The notes below the pieces were generated by a model. The model was not told the DNA's origin, ran no database searches, and saw only the letters and a list, made by a program, of their open reading frames with translations. The translations under genes and the position numbers were made by a program. Below, one piece after another: positions 16,993 through 25,636 of a stretch of DNA of 64,000 nucleotides (positions are counted from its first letter, which is position 1; every line of letters starts with the position of its first letter). Where the stretch lies: the NCBI GenBank assembly GCA_028280445.1, contig JANQLU010000064.1:87556-151555 (forward strand), given 5' to 3'. Source of the DNA: Pirellulaceae bacterium. GTDB lineage: Bacteria > Planctomycetota > Planctomycetia > Pirellulales > Pirellulaceae.

Positions 16993-17675
16993 CAATGATC
17001 AACCTTGTCCAGAAAACGATCTTTTGGTTTGAAATCCGGTTGCATCTTGGGGAATTTCGGCGTGTGTGGATTGTGGCAGTCGATGCAGTTGTTTTTGAAT
17101 TTTGGCCCGCGACTTCGGTCCCAAAACCCTGTCATCCCACCATGTGCTCCATGATCGAATTCCCGTTTTTGCTGGCCATGACACTGGGCACAGAGCGTCA
17201 TGACATCACGGTATTCAATGCGTGTATTGTCCGCCAATTTCAAGGTATCGTAATCATCGGGATTGTGGCACGACAGACAACTGAGGTTCCCGTGGGCAAA
17301 TACCATCGAACCATGAAATTCATTCAGATCCTTGGTCGATTTTGTCTTCGAGTTTGGTTTGCGAGTTGAATGACAGGTCGAACAGGAAACCGTGATCGGA
17401 TTGCCATGGGCATCCGTTTGACCGGTGAGAACTCGCGGTGGTCCCGTCGGTTTCCGAATAACCACCGGATGCAGCTTTGCCGATTCGCTCCTCAACTGCG
17501 ACGGCAATGGATCTTCTTGACCCGAAACATTTTGATTTTCAGGCGGAGGAAAAATCCAAGCCAATCCTGCGAAGACCACTACCAATGCGGCCGCGCCGAA
17601 TGCGACGGAGGTGTTCACCGAACCGCGTCGACGAACGCGCCGGATCAATCTACTGATGTCAACGGAAAATCGCAC
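16992..17675 (-). CDS. Membrane-anchored tetraheme c-type cytochrome
   Basis: This 227-residue protein has one N-terminal membrane helix (about 23-43) after an Arg-rich start. Four CxxCH sites follow: CSTCH (98), CLSCH, CAQCH and CIDCH. Spare His residues could serve as distal ligands, as in cytochrome c3-type or NrfB-like proteins. The GTG at 17675 lies inside the end of the rrf2 gene (31-base overlap), so it is expressed with the regulator. Its likely role is to relay electrons from the FeS/NrfD pair to periplasmic acceptors such as NapAB. It lacks the NapC/NirT N-terminal heme arrangement, so it is not a simple napC. Confidence 0.83.
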   Translation of the reverse strand: MRFSVDISRLIRRVRRRGSVNTSVAFGAAALVVVFAGLAWIFPPPENQNVSGQEDPLPSQLRSESAKLHPVVIRKPTGPPRVLTGQTDAHGNPITVSCSTCHSTRKPNSKTKSTKDLNEFHGSMVFAHGNLSCLSCHNPDDYDTLKLADNTRIEYRDVMTLCAQCHGQQKREFDHGAHGGMTGFWDRSRGPKFKNNCIDCHNPHTPKFPKMQPDFKPKDRFLDKVDH

Positions 17676-18079
17676 GATTTTGTCTGCTTTCGATCCAAAA
17701 CCAAATCAGCAACGGAAGTTTGGCGAAACGAATCCTCGACCATTTTACTGGCATTGTCCAACAACTGATGGAGTGGGCAAAGCCGTTGATGGCTGGCCAA
17801 TCCCAAGGGACATTGTTCGATTCGAGGTATTTCGTCAACCGACAATACAACTTCGAGTGTCGTGATTTTCTCCGGCGGTTTAGAGAGGCGATAACCACCT
17901 CCCGGTCCACGGCGTGACTCAACGATTCCGGCTTTGTCGAGTTCATTGAGAACTTTCAACAAATAGTCGTGCGGAACGAAAGTTGATTCGGCAATCTCCG
18001 CCCGACTGACAAAACCGTTTTCGTATTTCGTCAAAAAAACAACGGCGCGCAAAGCGTATTGTGCTGTAATCGAGATCAT
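17645..18079 (-). CDS. Rrf2 family transcriptional regulator
   Basis: This is a 144-residue winged-helix regulator. I chose ATG 18079 because it yields MISITAQYALRAVVFLTKY, the normal Rrf2 N-terminus. The ATG at 18103 would lie inside a palindromic operator. The helix-turn-helix is AEIAESTFVPHDYLLKVLNELDKAG, followed by the wing SRRGPGGGYRL (quoted separately). Two Cys in CPLGLASHQRLCPLH correspond to the region where IscR/NsrR bind an Fe-S cluster, with another Cys near the C-terminus. Redox, nitric oxide or Fe-S sensing is therefore plausible. It is the first gene of the cytochrome/FeS/NrfD operon and probably autoregulates. Confidence 0.87.
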   Translation of the reverse strand: MISITAQYALRAVVFLTKYENGFVSRAEIAESTFVPHDYLLKVLNELDKAGIVESRRGPGGGYRLSKPPEKITTLEVVLSVDEIPRIEQCPLGLASHQRLCPLHQLLDNASKMVEDSFRQTSVADLVLDRKQTKSCDFPLTSVD

Positions 18080-18085
18080 AACAGA

Positions 18086-18111
18086 AATTGTAGATCTTGC
18101 CATCTACAATT
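18086..18111. promoter_or_regulatory. Perfect palindrome, putative Rrf2 operator
   Basis: AATTGTAGAT (18086-18095) and ATCTACAATT (18102-18111) are exact inverted arms around 6 bases. The site sits 7-32 bases upstream of the rrf2 start at 18079. A looser relative is found at 19953-19984 in front of the porin and nap genes. Confidence 0.7.
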
Positions 18112-18189
18112 AGATTGGGGAATGTTGAAGATATTTTACAGCATTTTTGACGATGTTGCGCGTCTTGTTTGTATCGATCACAAATCCAC

Positions 18190-18279
18190 AAAATCGTAAC
18201 CCGACGCGTGAGCGAGGGACTGCTTTTCCTACAAGTTGGTGTGGTTGTGGTCCCTCGCTTACGCTTCGGGTTGCGATTG
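18190..18279. repeat. Palindromic repeat, CGAAGCGTAAGCGAGGGAC family
   Basis: The left arm aaatcgtaacccgacgcgtg and right arm tcgcttacgcttcgggttgc are imperfect inverted copies. It lies between the porin gene end and the rrf2 promoter. Confidence 0.8.
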
Positions 18280-18313
18280 CAGGAGGTCGCTGATTTGATT
18301 CAACTGAAGATGC

Positions 18314-19927
18314 TCAAAAATTAATTGACCATTGACAGTAGAAAAAATTCGCGTCGCCATTATACGGCACACCAACTGTCGTACCGTAATAGTCTCCTGC
18401 GAAAAAATGTGAGTAACCCAGCAAAAATTGTTGCCGAGCATCAATTTTATAAGTTCCAACAAAATCGATCTCGTGACCCAACTCAGGGCTGCCTGGCAAA
18501 TTGGCGCCATTAAATGGTGTCATGACCACCGAGTACGGCGTATCGGTTTGCGTTTCCAAAAAGAAATAGTGATACCAGAACAGCAGTTTCAATTTTTCGG
18601 TAGGTTGCATTGTCAGCAACAGATTGATGTCTTCCAAATTTCGGCGGCCATACAGATCCATAAAGCCGTTGTATTTGTGTGCCAACGGAAAATTGTGATG
18701 AAATCCGTTGCCAGCTCCGGTCGCGTCATCTCCCGACGCCCAGTCATAATATGCCCAAATCACAGGTTTCCAGCAGCCTTGAAGTTTACGACCCACTCCA
18801 AATGTCGCCATGCCGGCCACGTGATCCGAGCCGTCTGTGTTATTGCCAAATTGATAAGCGCCTTCGAAATCCCAGAGGAAATCGTCTTTGCTCCCCTGCC
18901 ACCGTAAGCCAACGGTGTTGAACTGGAAATTGTTAGCGCCGCTGCCATTGAGAAATCGCAAAAAGTAAGCATCGATCGTTTGGTTTTTTCTGACCGTTGA
19001 CGATAAATACGTTCCCATGAATTCTTGATCACGGTTTGGCGAGTCGAATGAATTGTTATCAACTCGCATGGGGTTTACCCAAAACGCATCGAATTTTCGA
19101 TTTTTTTGACTGGCCGACAAACGGACGCCTTCGAAAGTTCGTCGAGTATTGGCCCAATCGAGTGGCGAAACAGCACGCTGTGCACCAAACAACAACTCTT
19201 GACGGCCAACACGGGCGACGACGGTGTTGTCACCACGAGCGATCAGCCGCGCATCGACGAACAGGTTTTGCATTTCAACCCGATTGACCTCAATCGGACG
19301 AGGGCCAAAATTTTCGTTGTTGCTTTCGGCGTCCAACATTTCAGCAAACACGCGAATGTTAGATGTGAAATGGAGATCCGTGTAAATTCGCGTTCGGTGC
19401 AAGACAAAATTATCGTCGACTCCGGTCAAGCCAAGGCCTCGCATATTTTGTTCCGCGTGATAACGCGAACGATATTGTCCGGCGATGTCATACCAACCGC
19501 CGCCGGGCAGGCAGCGTTTTTTCAAACCATCTCCGAGCAGGTAGCCTTGCCAGGCTTCATCACACAGATACGAAAATTGATTGTCAAAAAACAAAGGCTT
19601 GTGTGCCGAAGCAGCTTGTTTGCGCAATTCCGCCTGTTTCTTTTGAAACTTTTCTTCTTCGGTGAGTTCCGGTTTGCCTGCGCCAACTTGGGTGTTGTTA
19701 GCTTTTTGGAATTCCGATCCACTGGACGTTTTTTGATCGCTCAGCTGACCGACGACCCCAGTGTTCACCGGAGGGCTTTGCTGTTGTTGGCGTTGATCTA
19801 CCTGCAAATAGTCCCCATTTAGCACCGGTGGCGCGGGAACAACATACTCTTGCGCAATAGCGTTAGCGGCGGAAAAACTTGCCAGCAATGTAATTGAGGC
19901 AACAACGAATTTCTTTGGTAGAATCAT
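18314..19927 (-). CDS. Outer-membrane beta-barrel porin, alginate-export (AlgE)-like
   Basis: This 537-residue exported protein has a signal peptide ending near AANAIAQE, a Gln/Pro-rich linker and a large beta-barrel. Typical barrel features are alternating strands (VARVGRQELLFGAQRAVS, HRTRIYTDLHFTSNIRVFAE) and a C-terminal Phe (CQWSINF). The pattern VGRQEL and the tail sequence point to the alginate-export porin family common in planctomycetes beside respiratory genes. It is divergent from napD, with a shared promoter region holding an Rrf2-like site. Diffusion of nitrate/nitrite or small solutes is an inference from the context only. Confidence 0.75.
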   Translation of the reverse strand: MILPKKFVVASITLLASFSAANAIAQEYVVPAPPVLNGDYLQVDQRQQQQSPPVNTGVVGQLSDQKTSSGSEFQKANNTQVGAGKPELTEEEKFQKKQAELRKQAASAHKPLFFDNQFSYLCDEAWQGYLLGDGLKKRCLPGGGWYDIAGQYRSRYHAEQNMRGLGLTGVDDNFVLHRTRIYTDLHFTSNIRVFAEMLDAESNNENFGPRPIEVNRVEMQNLFVDARLIARGDNTVVARVGRQELLFGAQRAVSPLDWANTRRTFEGVRLSASQKNRKFDAFWVNPMRVDNNSFDSPNRDQEFMGTYLSSTVRKNQTIDAYFLRFLNGSGANNFQFNTVGLRWQGSKDDFLWDFEGAYQFGNNTDGSDHVAGMATFGVGRKLQGCWKPVIWAYYDWASGDDATGAGNGFHHNFPLAHKYNGFMDLYGRRNLEDINLLLTMQPTEKLKLLFWYHYFFLETQTDTPYSVVMTPFNGANLPGSPELGHEIDFVGTYKIDARQQFLLGYSHFFAGDYYGTTVGVPYNGDANFFYCQWSINF

Positions 19928-19952
19928 TGGACCAGACGTTAGGCGTTTGTGG

Positions 19953-19984
19953 AATTGTAGATATCGTGGTCATCTTTTACAATT
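19953..19984. promoter_or_regulatory. Imperfect Rrf2-like operator in the porin/nap divergent promoter
   Basis: AATTGTAGAT (19953-19962) repeats the operator half-site at 18086 exactly. An inverted partner ATCTTTTACAATT (19972-19984) shares TACAATT but is shifted by 3 bases. It lies 26-57 bases upstream of the porin start. Confidence 0.5.
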
Positions 19985-20113
19985 TCATCGTCCTAGTGGA
20001 CGCAATTCCGAAATCGAGGCTATGTGCATGGAGCATTGCGCCTAGATTTCGCACATCGCCCACACAGTAATCTGGACCACGTTGCCGTAACTTAACATCA
20101 ATTTGAGTGCAAA

Positions 20114-20380
20114 ATGATTGCAAGTGTCGTCGCACGTTTGAAATCAGATCCGGCAGAGGCGCAAGCTGTCATCGATGCTATCAATCAACGTCCCGAACTT
20201 GAGATTGGTGTGCTTTCAACCGAATACTCGCTGCCGGTCGTGATCGAGGCCGATGATGCCGCGATGTTAGAAAATTCCACCGAATGGTTAAAGTCATTGG
20301 ATGACGTGCTGATGGTGGATGTCGTGTTCGTCCATTTTGAGGAACATGAGAAAAACATGCCGCAATCAAACAATTTATAA
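20114..20380 (+). CDS. napD: Chaperone NapD for periplasmic nitrate reductase
   Basis: This 88-residue cytoplasmic protein has the NapD pattern: MIASVVARLKSDPAEAQAV at the start, then PELEIGVLSTEYSLPVVIEA and DDVLMVDVVFVHFEE. NapD binds the Tat signal of NapA and holds it until the Mo cofactor is inserted. It is the first gene of the nap operon, 18 bases ahead of napA. Confidence 0.88.
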   Translation: MIASVVARLKSDPAEAQAVIDAINQRPELEIGVLSTEYSLPVVIEADDAAMLENSTEWLKSLDDVLMVDVVFVHFEEHEKNMPQSNNL

Positions 20381-20398
20381 AATGGATCGAGCGAATCG

Positions 20399-22822
20399 AT
20401 GACTACTAACGAACATCCTGCCAAACCAAAATTTGAGCGGCGACAATTCATTAAAGCCAGCGCAATGGCAGCTGCAACCGCTGTTGCCAATCCCTCGTCG
20501 GGTTTTGCACTGCCGGTCCTCAACCCAGGTGAGCCGGTTTTGGACGTCCAGTGGAACAAAGCTCCCTGCCGATTCTGCGGAACCGGTTGCCATGTTCAGG
20601 TGGGTGTGAAAGACGGCAAAGTTGTCGCGGTTGCAGGAGACAAAAATGCAGATGTCAACAAAGGGTTGTTGTGCGTCAAAGGTTATCACGTTGGCGCAGC
20701 GCTGTATGGAAAAGATCGATTGACCAAACCGTTGTTGCGACAAAAAGGCGGTTACAAAGAGATTTCCTGGGATGCTGCATTGAATTTGATCGCTGATCGA
20801 ATCGAATCGGATCCCAAGCGATTTGCGATTTACGGATCGGGACAATGGACTATTCCCGAAGGCTACGCTGCCCAAAAATTCATGAAAGGTGGCTTGTCAA
20901 ACAACCACATTGATCCCAACGCCCGTCTCTGTATGGCTTCGGCCGTTACCGGATTTTTAGCAACTTACGGTGTCGATGAGCCAGCGGGTTGCTATGACGA
21001 TCTCGATGCGTGCGATGTCCTAATCATGTGGGGAAACAATCCAGCCGAGATGCACCCGGTGTTATTTTCGCGAGTGATTGATCGACGCAGTCGCGGTGAA
21101 AAAATCACACTGATTGATATTAGCACACGTCGCACCAGAACAACCGAAGCCTGCCAGCACTATCTGGAAATGAAAGGGCATGGTGATTTGGCGATTGCCA
21201 ACGGAATCGCACATTTGTTGATCAAAAACGGCAAGTACGACAAGAAATTTGTCGAATCGTATTGCAATTTTAAATCGCCCAACGATGAAAAACCGAATTT
21301 GCATGGCAAGCCGATTTCGTTTGACGAATACAAAAAACAGCTTGAGCCTTACACACCAGAAAAAGTCGAAGAGCTTTCGGGTATGTCAGCCGACGACATT
21401 CGAATGTTGGCCGATTTGTTTGGCAATCCCGAACTGAAGATTACATCACTGTGGTGTATGGGAGTAAACCAACACACCCGCGGTACGGCGATGAATACCT
21501 TGATCCACGGTATCCATTTGTTGAGCGGTCATTTTGGCCGACCCGGAGATTCGCCGACGAGTTTGACGGGACAACCATCGGCCTGTGGAACGGTTCGTGA
21601 AGTTGGTACGTTGGCCCATGCGCTGCCGGGGGGACGAGTTGTCGCAAACGCCGAACATCGAAAACACGCGGAAAAATTTTGGAAGTTGCCCGACGGTCGC
21701 ATTTTGGCAACTCCTGGCTACCACACCGTCAAGATGTGGGAAAAATTCTGCACGCCCACTGATCAAGGAGGTGATATCGGGACGATCTGGGTTCAGGTAA
21801 CAAACCCCGGTCAAACACTGCCCAATCTGAACAAACTATTTAATCCCTCGGAAAAACTGGACGACAAATTTTTGATTGTCAGTGAAGTTTATCCGACGGC
21901 GACGACCCGGTTGGCAAATCTGATTTTGCCTTCGGCGATGTGGGTCGAGAAAAACGGGATCTTTGGAAATTCTGAACGTCGAACTCAGCAATGGTTCAAA
22001 ATGGTTGATCCTCCGGGCGAAGCACGCGACGATTGTTGGCAAACGATCGCCGTTGCACATCGATTGTTCGAGCGTGGTTTCGCCGGAATGAAAGATCGTG
22101 ATGGTCGGTTTATTTTCGAAGTCAAAGACAAAAACAATCAACTGGTTCCCATTTGGAAATGGGAAAACTACTACGACACTAATGTGGATCAGCATCTGTT
22201 CGAAGAGTACCGCCAGTTTACGAAATACAAACACAAGGACTTGGCACCTTACACAGAATATGTTGCCACGCGCGGCCTGCGCTGGCCGGTGGTCGAACGG
22301 GGCGGCAAATGGCGAGAAACTCACCTGAGATTTTCCGAAGGATTTGATCCGTATGTTGAATCGGGCAAAGGAGTCCAGTTTTACCATTCAACAACGAAAG
22401 ACGACCGAGCACAAATCTGGTTCCATCCGTGGATCGCACCCGCCGAAGTTCCAGACAAAGATTACCCGTTCATGTTGTGTACTGGTCGTGTACTCGAACA
22501 TTGGCACACGGGGTCGATGACGCGGAGGATTCCACAACTCAATCGCGCCATGCCGACGGCGTATCTGGAAATCCATGCCGATGACGCGGCCAAGTTGGAT
22601 ATTCGCAATGGCGACAAAGTCAAAGTTGAATCGCGACGAGGTGAATTGACGTTGCAAGCCTGGATTAACGGGCGCGGCCGACCGCCGCGAGGAACAGTGT
22701 TCATTCCGTTTTTTGACGAGACGTTGTTGGCCAATGTGTTGACGCTGGATGCGATTGACCCATTTTCAAAACAACCTGATTACAAAAAAAGCGCGGTCAA
22801 AGTCAGCAAGGTCAAACGATGA
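20399..22822 (+). CDS. napA: Periplasmic nitrate reductase catalytic subunit NapA
   Basis: This 807-residue molybdopterin enzyme reduces nitrate to nitrite in the periplasm. It has a twin-arginine signal (RRQFIKASAMAAATAVA). The [4Fe-4S] ligands are C57, C60, C64 and C92 (CRFCGTGC, then LLCVKG). The Mo ligand is Cys178 in NARLCMASAVTGF. Later family motifs include MWGNNPAEMHPVLFSR, QPSACGTVREVG, LILPSAMWVEKNG and the C-terminal cofactor domain with TGRVLEHWHTGSMTRR. The length fits NapA. Its stop overlaps the napB start (ATGA). Confidence 0.96.
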   Translation: MTTNEHPAKPKFERRQFIKASAMAAATAVANPSSGFALPVLNPGEPVLDVQWNKAPCRFCGTGCHVQVGVKDGKVVAVAGDKNADVNKGLLCVKGYHVGAALYGKDRLTKPLLRQKGGYKEISWDAALNLIADRIESDPKRFAIYGSGQWTIPEGYAAQKFMKGGLSNNHIDPNARLCMASAVTGFLATYGVDEPAGCYDDLDACDVLIMWGNNPAEMHPVLFSRVIDRRSRGEKITLIDISTRRTRTTEACQHYLEMKGHGDLAIANGIAHLLIKNGKYDKKFVESYCNFKSPNDEKPNLHGKPISFDEYKKQLEPYTPEKVEELSGMSADDIRMLADLFGNPELKITSLWCMGVNQHTRGTAMNTLIHGIHLLSGHFGRPGDSPTSLTGQPSACGTVREVGTLAHALPGGRVVANAEHRKHAEKFWKLPDGRILATPGYHTVKMWEKFCTPTDQGGDIGTIWVQVTNPGQTLPNLNKLFNPSEKLDDKFLIVSEVYPTATTRLANLILPSAMWVEKNGIFGNSERRTQQWFKMVDPPGEARDDCWQTIAVAHRLFERGFAGMKDRDGRFIFEVKDKNNQLVPIWKWENYYDTNVDQHLFEEYRQFTKYKHKDLAPYTEYVATRGLRWPVVERGGKWRETHLRFSEGFDPYVESGKGVQFYHSTTKDDRAQIWFHPWIAPAEVPDKDYPFMLCTGRVLEHWHTGSMTRRIPQLNRAMPTAYLEIHADDAAKLDIRNGDKVKVESRRGELTLQAWINGRGRPPRGTVFIPFFDETLLANVLTLDAIDPFSKQPDYKKSAVKVSKVKR

Positions 22823-23637
22823 ATCCAGAAACCGGACAAAAATTCGCCTACCTGATTTGTTTTGCCGTGATTTCCGTGACGGTTGCTGGCTATTTCATTG
22901 GACTTCAATCTCCGATGAACCCAATTGGCAGAGGCGAAGATCAGGGTGCCACGAGATATCGCGTTGCAGGTAAATCGCAACATCAAACTAAAAACTCAAA
23001 CCACCAATCCGCGGATGCTATTGCTGCGACTCGTTATGCCGATATGTATGCCGCGTTGTTGAGCCGCTCGCAGACCCGGCGTTCTCATTTGAAAGACTTG
23101 AAATCCAGCGTCGATTCACTGGCAGAGATTACGATTACGGATAGTCAAAAACAATTTGCACTGGCAATGCGACAACAAAACCGTGCATTCAATGGTGCCC
23201 CGCCGACGATTCCGCATCCCGTCGAGCAATTGTCGACTCAAACTTGCATGGTGTGTCATGGCAATGGCGTCAAAACGGAAACATTCCGAGTTTCAAAAAT
23301 GTCACATCAGTTTTTGGCGAATTGTACGCAGTGTCATGTCGAAGCCGTGCCTCAAAATTTCACTGCAACGGAGTTTGGAGAAAACACGTTTGTCGGATTG
23401 CCGGCGCCAACCGGTGGAGCTCGTGCGTTCCCAAATGCGCCTCCGACGATTCCTCATTCAACCTGGATGCGAGTCGATTGTATGAGTTGCCATGGTCCAA
23501 CCGGGTTGCATGGGATCAGAACGGCACATCCCTGGCGGCAAAATTGTCAGCAGTGCCACGCACCGTCGTCGAAACTGGATCAGGTCCAATTGGATGCGAT
23601 TCCCCAATTTTTGCCACCTCCAAAAATCGTTAAATAA
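22819..23637 (+). CDS. napB: NapB-like cytochrome with two tandem diheme units (four CxxCH)
   Basis: This 272-residue protein is the electron-transfer partner of NapA, but usual NapB is about 150 residues with two hemes. An N-terminal membrane helix (about 9-31) anchors it. Heme sites are CMVCH (143), CTQCH (169), CMSCH (221) and CQQCH (243). Both halves start with the same APPTIPH motif (about 126 and 206) and then carry two CxxCH. This indicates an internal duplication of the NapB domain, giving a tetraheme protein. The gene overlaps napA by 4 bases. Confidence 0.88.
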   Translation: MNPETGQKFAYLICFAVISVTVAGYFIGLQSPMNPIGRGEDQGATRYRVAGKSQHQTKNSNHQSADAIAATRYADMYAALLSRSQTRRSHLKDLKSSVDSLAEITITDSQKQFALAMRQQNRAFNGAPPTIPHPVEQLSTQTCMVCHGNGVKTETFRVSKMSHQFLANCTQCHVEAVPQNFTATEFGENTFVGLPAPTGGARAFPNAPPTIPHSTWMRVDCMSCHGPTGLHGIRTAHPWRQNCQQCHAPSSKLDQVQLDAIPQFLPPPKIVK

Positions 23638-23672
23638 ACAAACCGATCGAGGAAACCAAAGGTCGAAATGCG

Positions 23673-24128
23673 ATGAAAGATTCTTCAAAACTGTCTCGGC
23701 GTGATTGGTTTCGTCTTGGAAAATCAGCTCGAGCCCGAACACTCGGTGAACAACAGCAGACGGTTGCAGGCAACAACGCGCTGCAACCCATCGAACATCC
23801 TCCCAACCACGATCAACTCGATTTGTCGGAATTGCCTCCGATGCGACAGGCGGTTTTGTCGCGTGAACAGGTCGAGGCGTTGTTTTCTGATATTGGATAC
23901 TACGGAACAGAAATCCAGTTGATGAAACGGGACAGTCCAACGGCGCAAACGGCTGCTGGAAATGTCAAAAGCGTCCAACAACTTGAGTGCGCCAAAAACG
24001 CTTTGTTTGATGGCAGTGTTTCCCGAGTTCAAATTCGCTATCGTTGGCAACAGATTTTGTGGATTGATACGTTGAAGGTCGACCAAGGCGGTTACCACAT
24101 CGTTCGTATCGCCCATCAAAAATCGTAG
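23673..24128 (+). CDS. Nap-associated protein of unknown function
   Basis: This 151-residue protein is the last gene of the nap cluster. It starts KLSRRDWFRLGKSARA, a twin-arginine-like motif but without a hydrophobic stretch behind it, so export is doubtful. NapF also starts with a similar Arg-rich motif, but the ferredoxin Cys clusters of NapF are missing. The C-terminal half has a compact beta-rich region (SRVQIRYRWQQILWIDTL). A maturation or assembly role for NapAB is suggested by position only. It converges on the GNAT gene with one base between them. Confidence 0.6.
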   Translation: MKDSSKLSRRDWFRLGKSARARTLGEQQQTVAGNNALQPIEHPPNHDQLDLSELPPMRQAVLSREQVEALFSDIGYYGTEIQLMKRDSPTAQTAAGNVKSVQQLECAKNALFDGSVSRVQIRYRWQQILWIDTLKVDQGGYHIVRIAHQKS

Positions 24129-24129
24129 C

Positions 24130-24597
24130 TCAAATCGTTTTCGTCATGAAAACACTGTTGGGATCCAGGCGATATTCTGCAAAGGGTCCACAGATTTCGA
24201 ACCCGAAACTTTTGTAGAGACTTCTGGCGGGTTCAAAAAAATCCATCGAGCCGGTTTCCAGGCTGATGCGTCCGTAGTTGCGATTTTTTGCCTCAGTGAG
24301 GAGATGTTCAACAATTTTTTTGGCGACGCCACGACCACGGTGCTGTTCTGGAACGCGCATGGATTTGATTTCGCCATGGGTCGCGTCGATTTCTCGCAAC
24401 GCGCCGCAGCCCACGAGTTCGTCATTTTCGTTGCCAGATTTCCAGACCGTCCAAAACGTGATTTCCGGCGCTTGAAGTTTTTCGATGTCCAACGCGTGAA
24501 CGCTTTCGTGGGGCGAGACGCGATGCATTTCCCGCAAGTGTTCTGTGAGCAGTTGCGCGATTTCTGGACCCGTCAAATCGTCAACAATAAATTTCAT
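24130..24597 (-). CDS. GNAT family N-acetyltransferase
   Basis: This 155-residue cytoplasmic enzyme transfers an acetyl group from acetyl-CoA to an unknown amine. The acetyl-CoA loop is VPEQHRGRGVAKKIVEHLL, followed by NYGRISLETGSMDFFEPAR and LYKSFGFEICGPF. These match motifs A and B of the PhnO/YafP-like GNAT group (small orphan acetyltransferases). Confidence 0.88.
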   Translation of the reverse strand: MKFIVDDLTGPEIAQLLTEHLREMHRVSPHESVHALDIEKLQAPEITFWTVWKSGNENDELVGCGALREIDATHGEIKSMRVPEQHRGRGVAKKIVEHLLTEAKNRNYGRISLETGSMDFFEPARSLYKSFGFEICGPFAEYRLDPNSVFMTKTI

Positions 24598-24631
24598 GCT
24601 CGGTTCTCAAGGCTGTTTCGCGGTTGCTGAT

Positions 24632-25288
24632 TCACTTTTTCTTTTTGTTCTGTTCTTCGCGAAGATTGCTAATCGATTTTTCGACAGATGCCAGATATTT
24701 TTCGATCGGTTCCATGTCCATTGCCTTGCGGCGTTTGTTGAGGTTTTCGGGATCTTCGACCGTTTTAACCTGTGCTTTTCCATCTTTGAAAATCACTTGA
24801 GTGCCATAACGCTGCGGTTTTTTTTGTCCGACCAAAACCCGATCTGTCAGGTAGGCGATGTTTCGCCGCGAGACTTCGCCGGGGTCCATTTTGTTCATCA
24901 GGTCGAGACAATGTTGCTGGAATTTGCGATCACGGTCGGCGTGCTGGACCAGTAACCAGGCGTTTTTCGCACCCTTTGTTCCGACCAGTGTTTTTCCAAG
25001 CCAGCCATGTTTTTTCACTTGTTGTTTCAGCCATGCCGTGTTGTCTTTGTCAATTTCTACAACTTTATCAATCAAATCCTGCTGCCATTTTTTTTCTGCA
25101 CCTTTGGGATTGACGTCGTACGGAATCGCTTTGCGGGCTGCTTGATCTTTTTTAACGCGCTCGGCCAGTTCATCGCGAATTTTCGGCAATTTGCATTTCT
25201 CTTCGTCTTCCTGTTTTTTTTGTGCCGCGAGTGCCGCCGCGCACGTCAATGTCAACAAAACAGCGATCAGAGATTTGGTGATATTCAT
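24632..25288 (-). CDS. Secreted DUF6624-like protein
   Basis: This 218-residue exported protein starts at ATG 25288, with a GAGGG Shine-Dalgarno sequence and the signal peptide MNITKSLIAVLLTLTCAAALA. The mature part contains IRDELAERVKKDQAARK, then NTAWLKQQVKKHGWLG, then WLLVQHADRDRKFQQHCL and YLTDRVLVGQKKPQRYGTQ. These are the repeating features of DUF6624, a helical family without a known activity. The conserved KHGWLG and QHAD motifs suggest a ligand site. It stands alone, downstream of a repeat-bearing gap. Confidence 0.72.
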   Translation of the reverse strand: MNITKSLIAVLLTLTCAAALAAQKKQEDEEKCKLPKIRDELAERVKKDQAARKAIPYDVNPKGAEKKWQQDLIDKVVEIDKDNTAWLKQQVKKHGWLGKTLVGTKGAKNAWLLVQHADRDRKFQQHCLDLMNKMDPGEVSRRNIAYLTDRVLVGQKKPQRYGTQVIFKDGKAQVKTVEDPENLNKRRKAMDMEPIEKYLASVEKSISNLREEQNKKKK

Positions 25289-25409
25289 TGGTTGCCCTCG
25301 AGTCAACAAGCGGTGTCAGGGAACGTACGTGTTTGGTGCAAAAGTAGATCTGTTATCATACCCTGAATCGCCAGTCAAAAAATCGGTAGGGCGTTGTAGC
25401 CAAATCGCG

Positions 25410-25520
25410 CAGGTGCCCTGGCTCTGCCAGTGATGTGGCTGGATAGTGGTCGTTAAGCACTTTAATTGAAAGAAAAACTGTGAGGCTATGTGCAAATCAC
25501 TGGCAAAGCCAGTGGTACCC
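25410..25520. repeat. Inverted repeat with CTGGCTTTGCCAGTG-type arms
   Basis: The left arm (gtgccctggctctgccagtg, near 25412) and right arm (cactggcaaagccagtggta, near 25499) are imperfect inverted copies. The gap 25310-25636 holds no gene. The same family occurs nested at 33173-33355. Confidence 0.6.
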
Positions 25521-25636
25521 GAAGCGAAGTTGCATCTGTGGCACCACTAAATCTGTTTGATCAATGTTTTAACTCGATGTGGACACTGATATGCTGATGA
25601 CAACGTTCGATTCGACACAAAAGTAATCGAGAATTG

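Noticed and set aside
19106..19822. Long open frame (238 aa) antisense to the porin gene
   Set aside because: The porin frame has a signal peptide and barrel pattern; the antisense one has neither.
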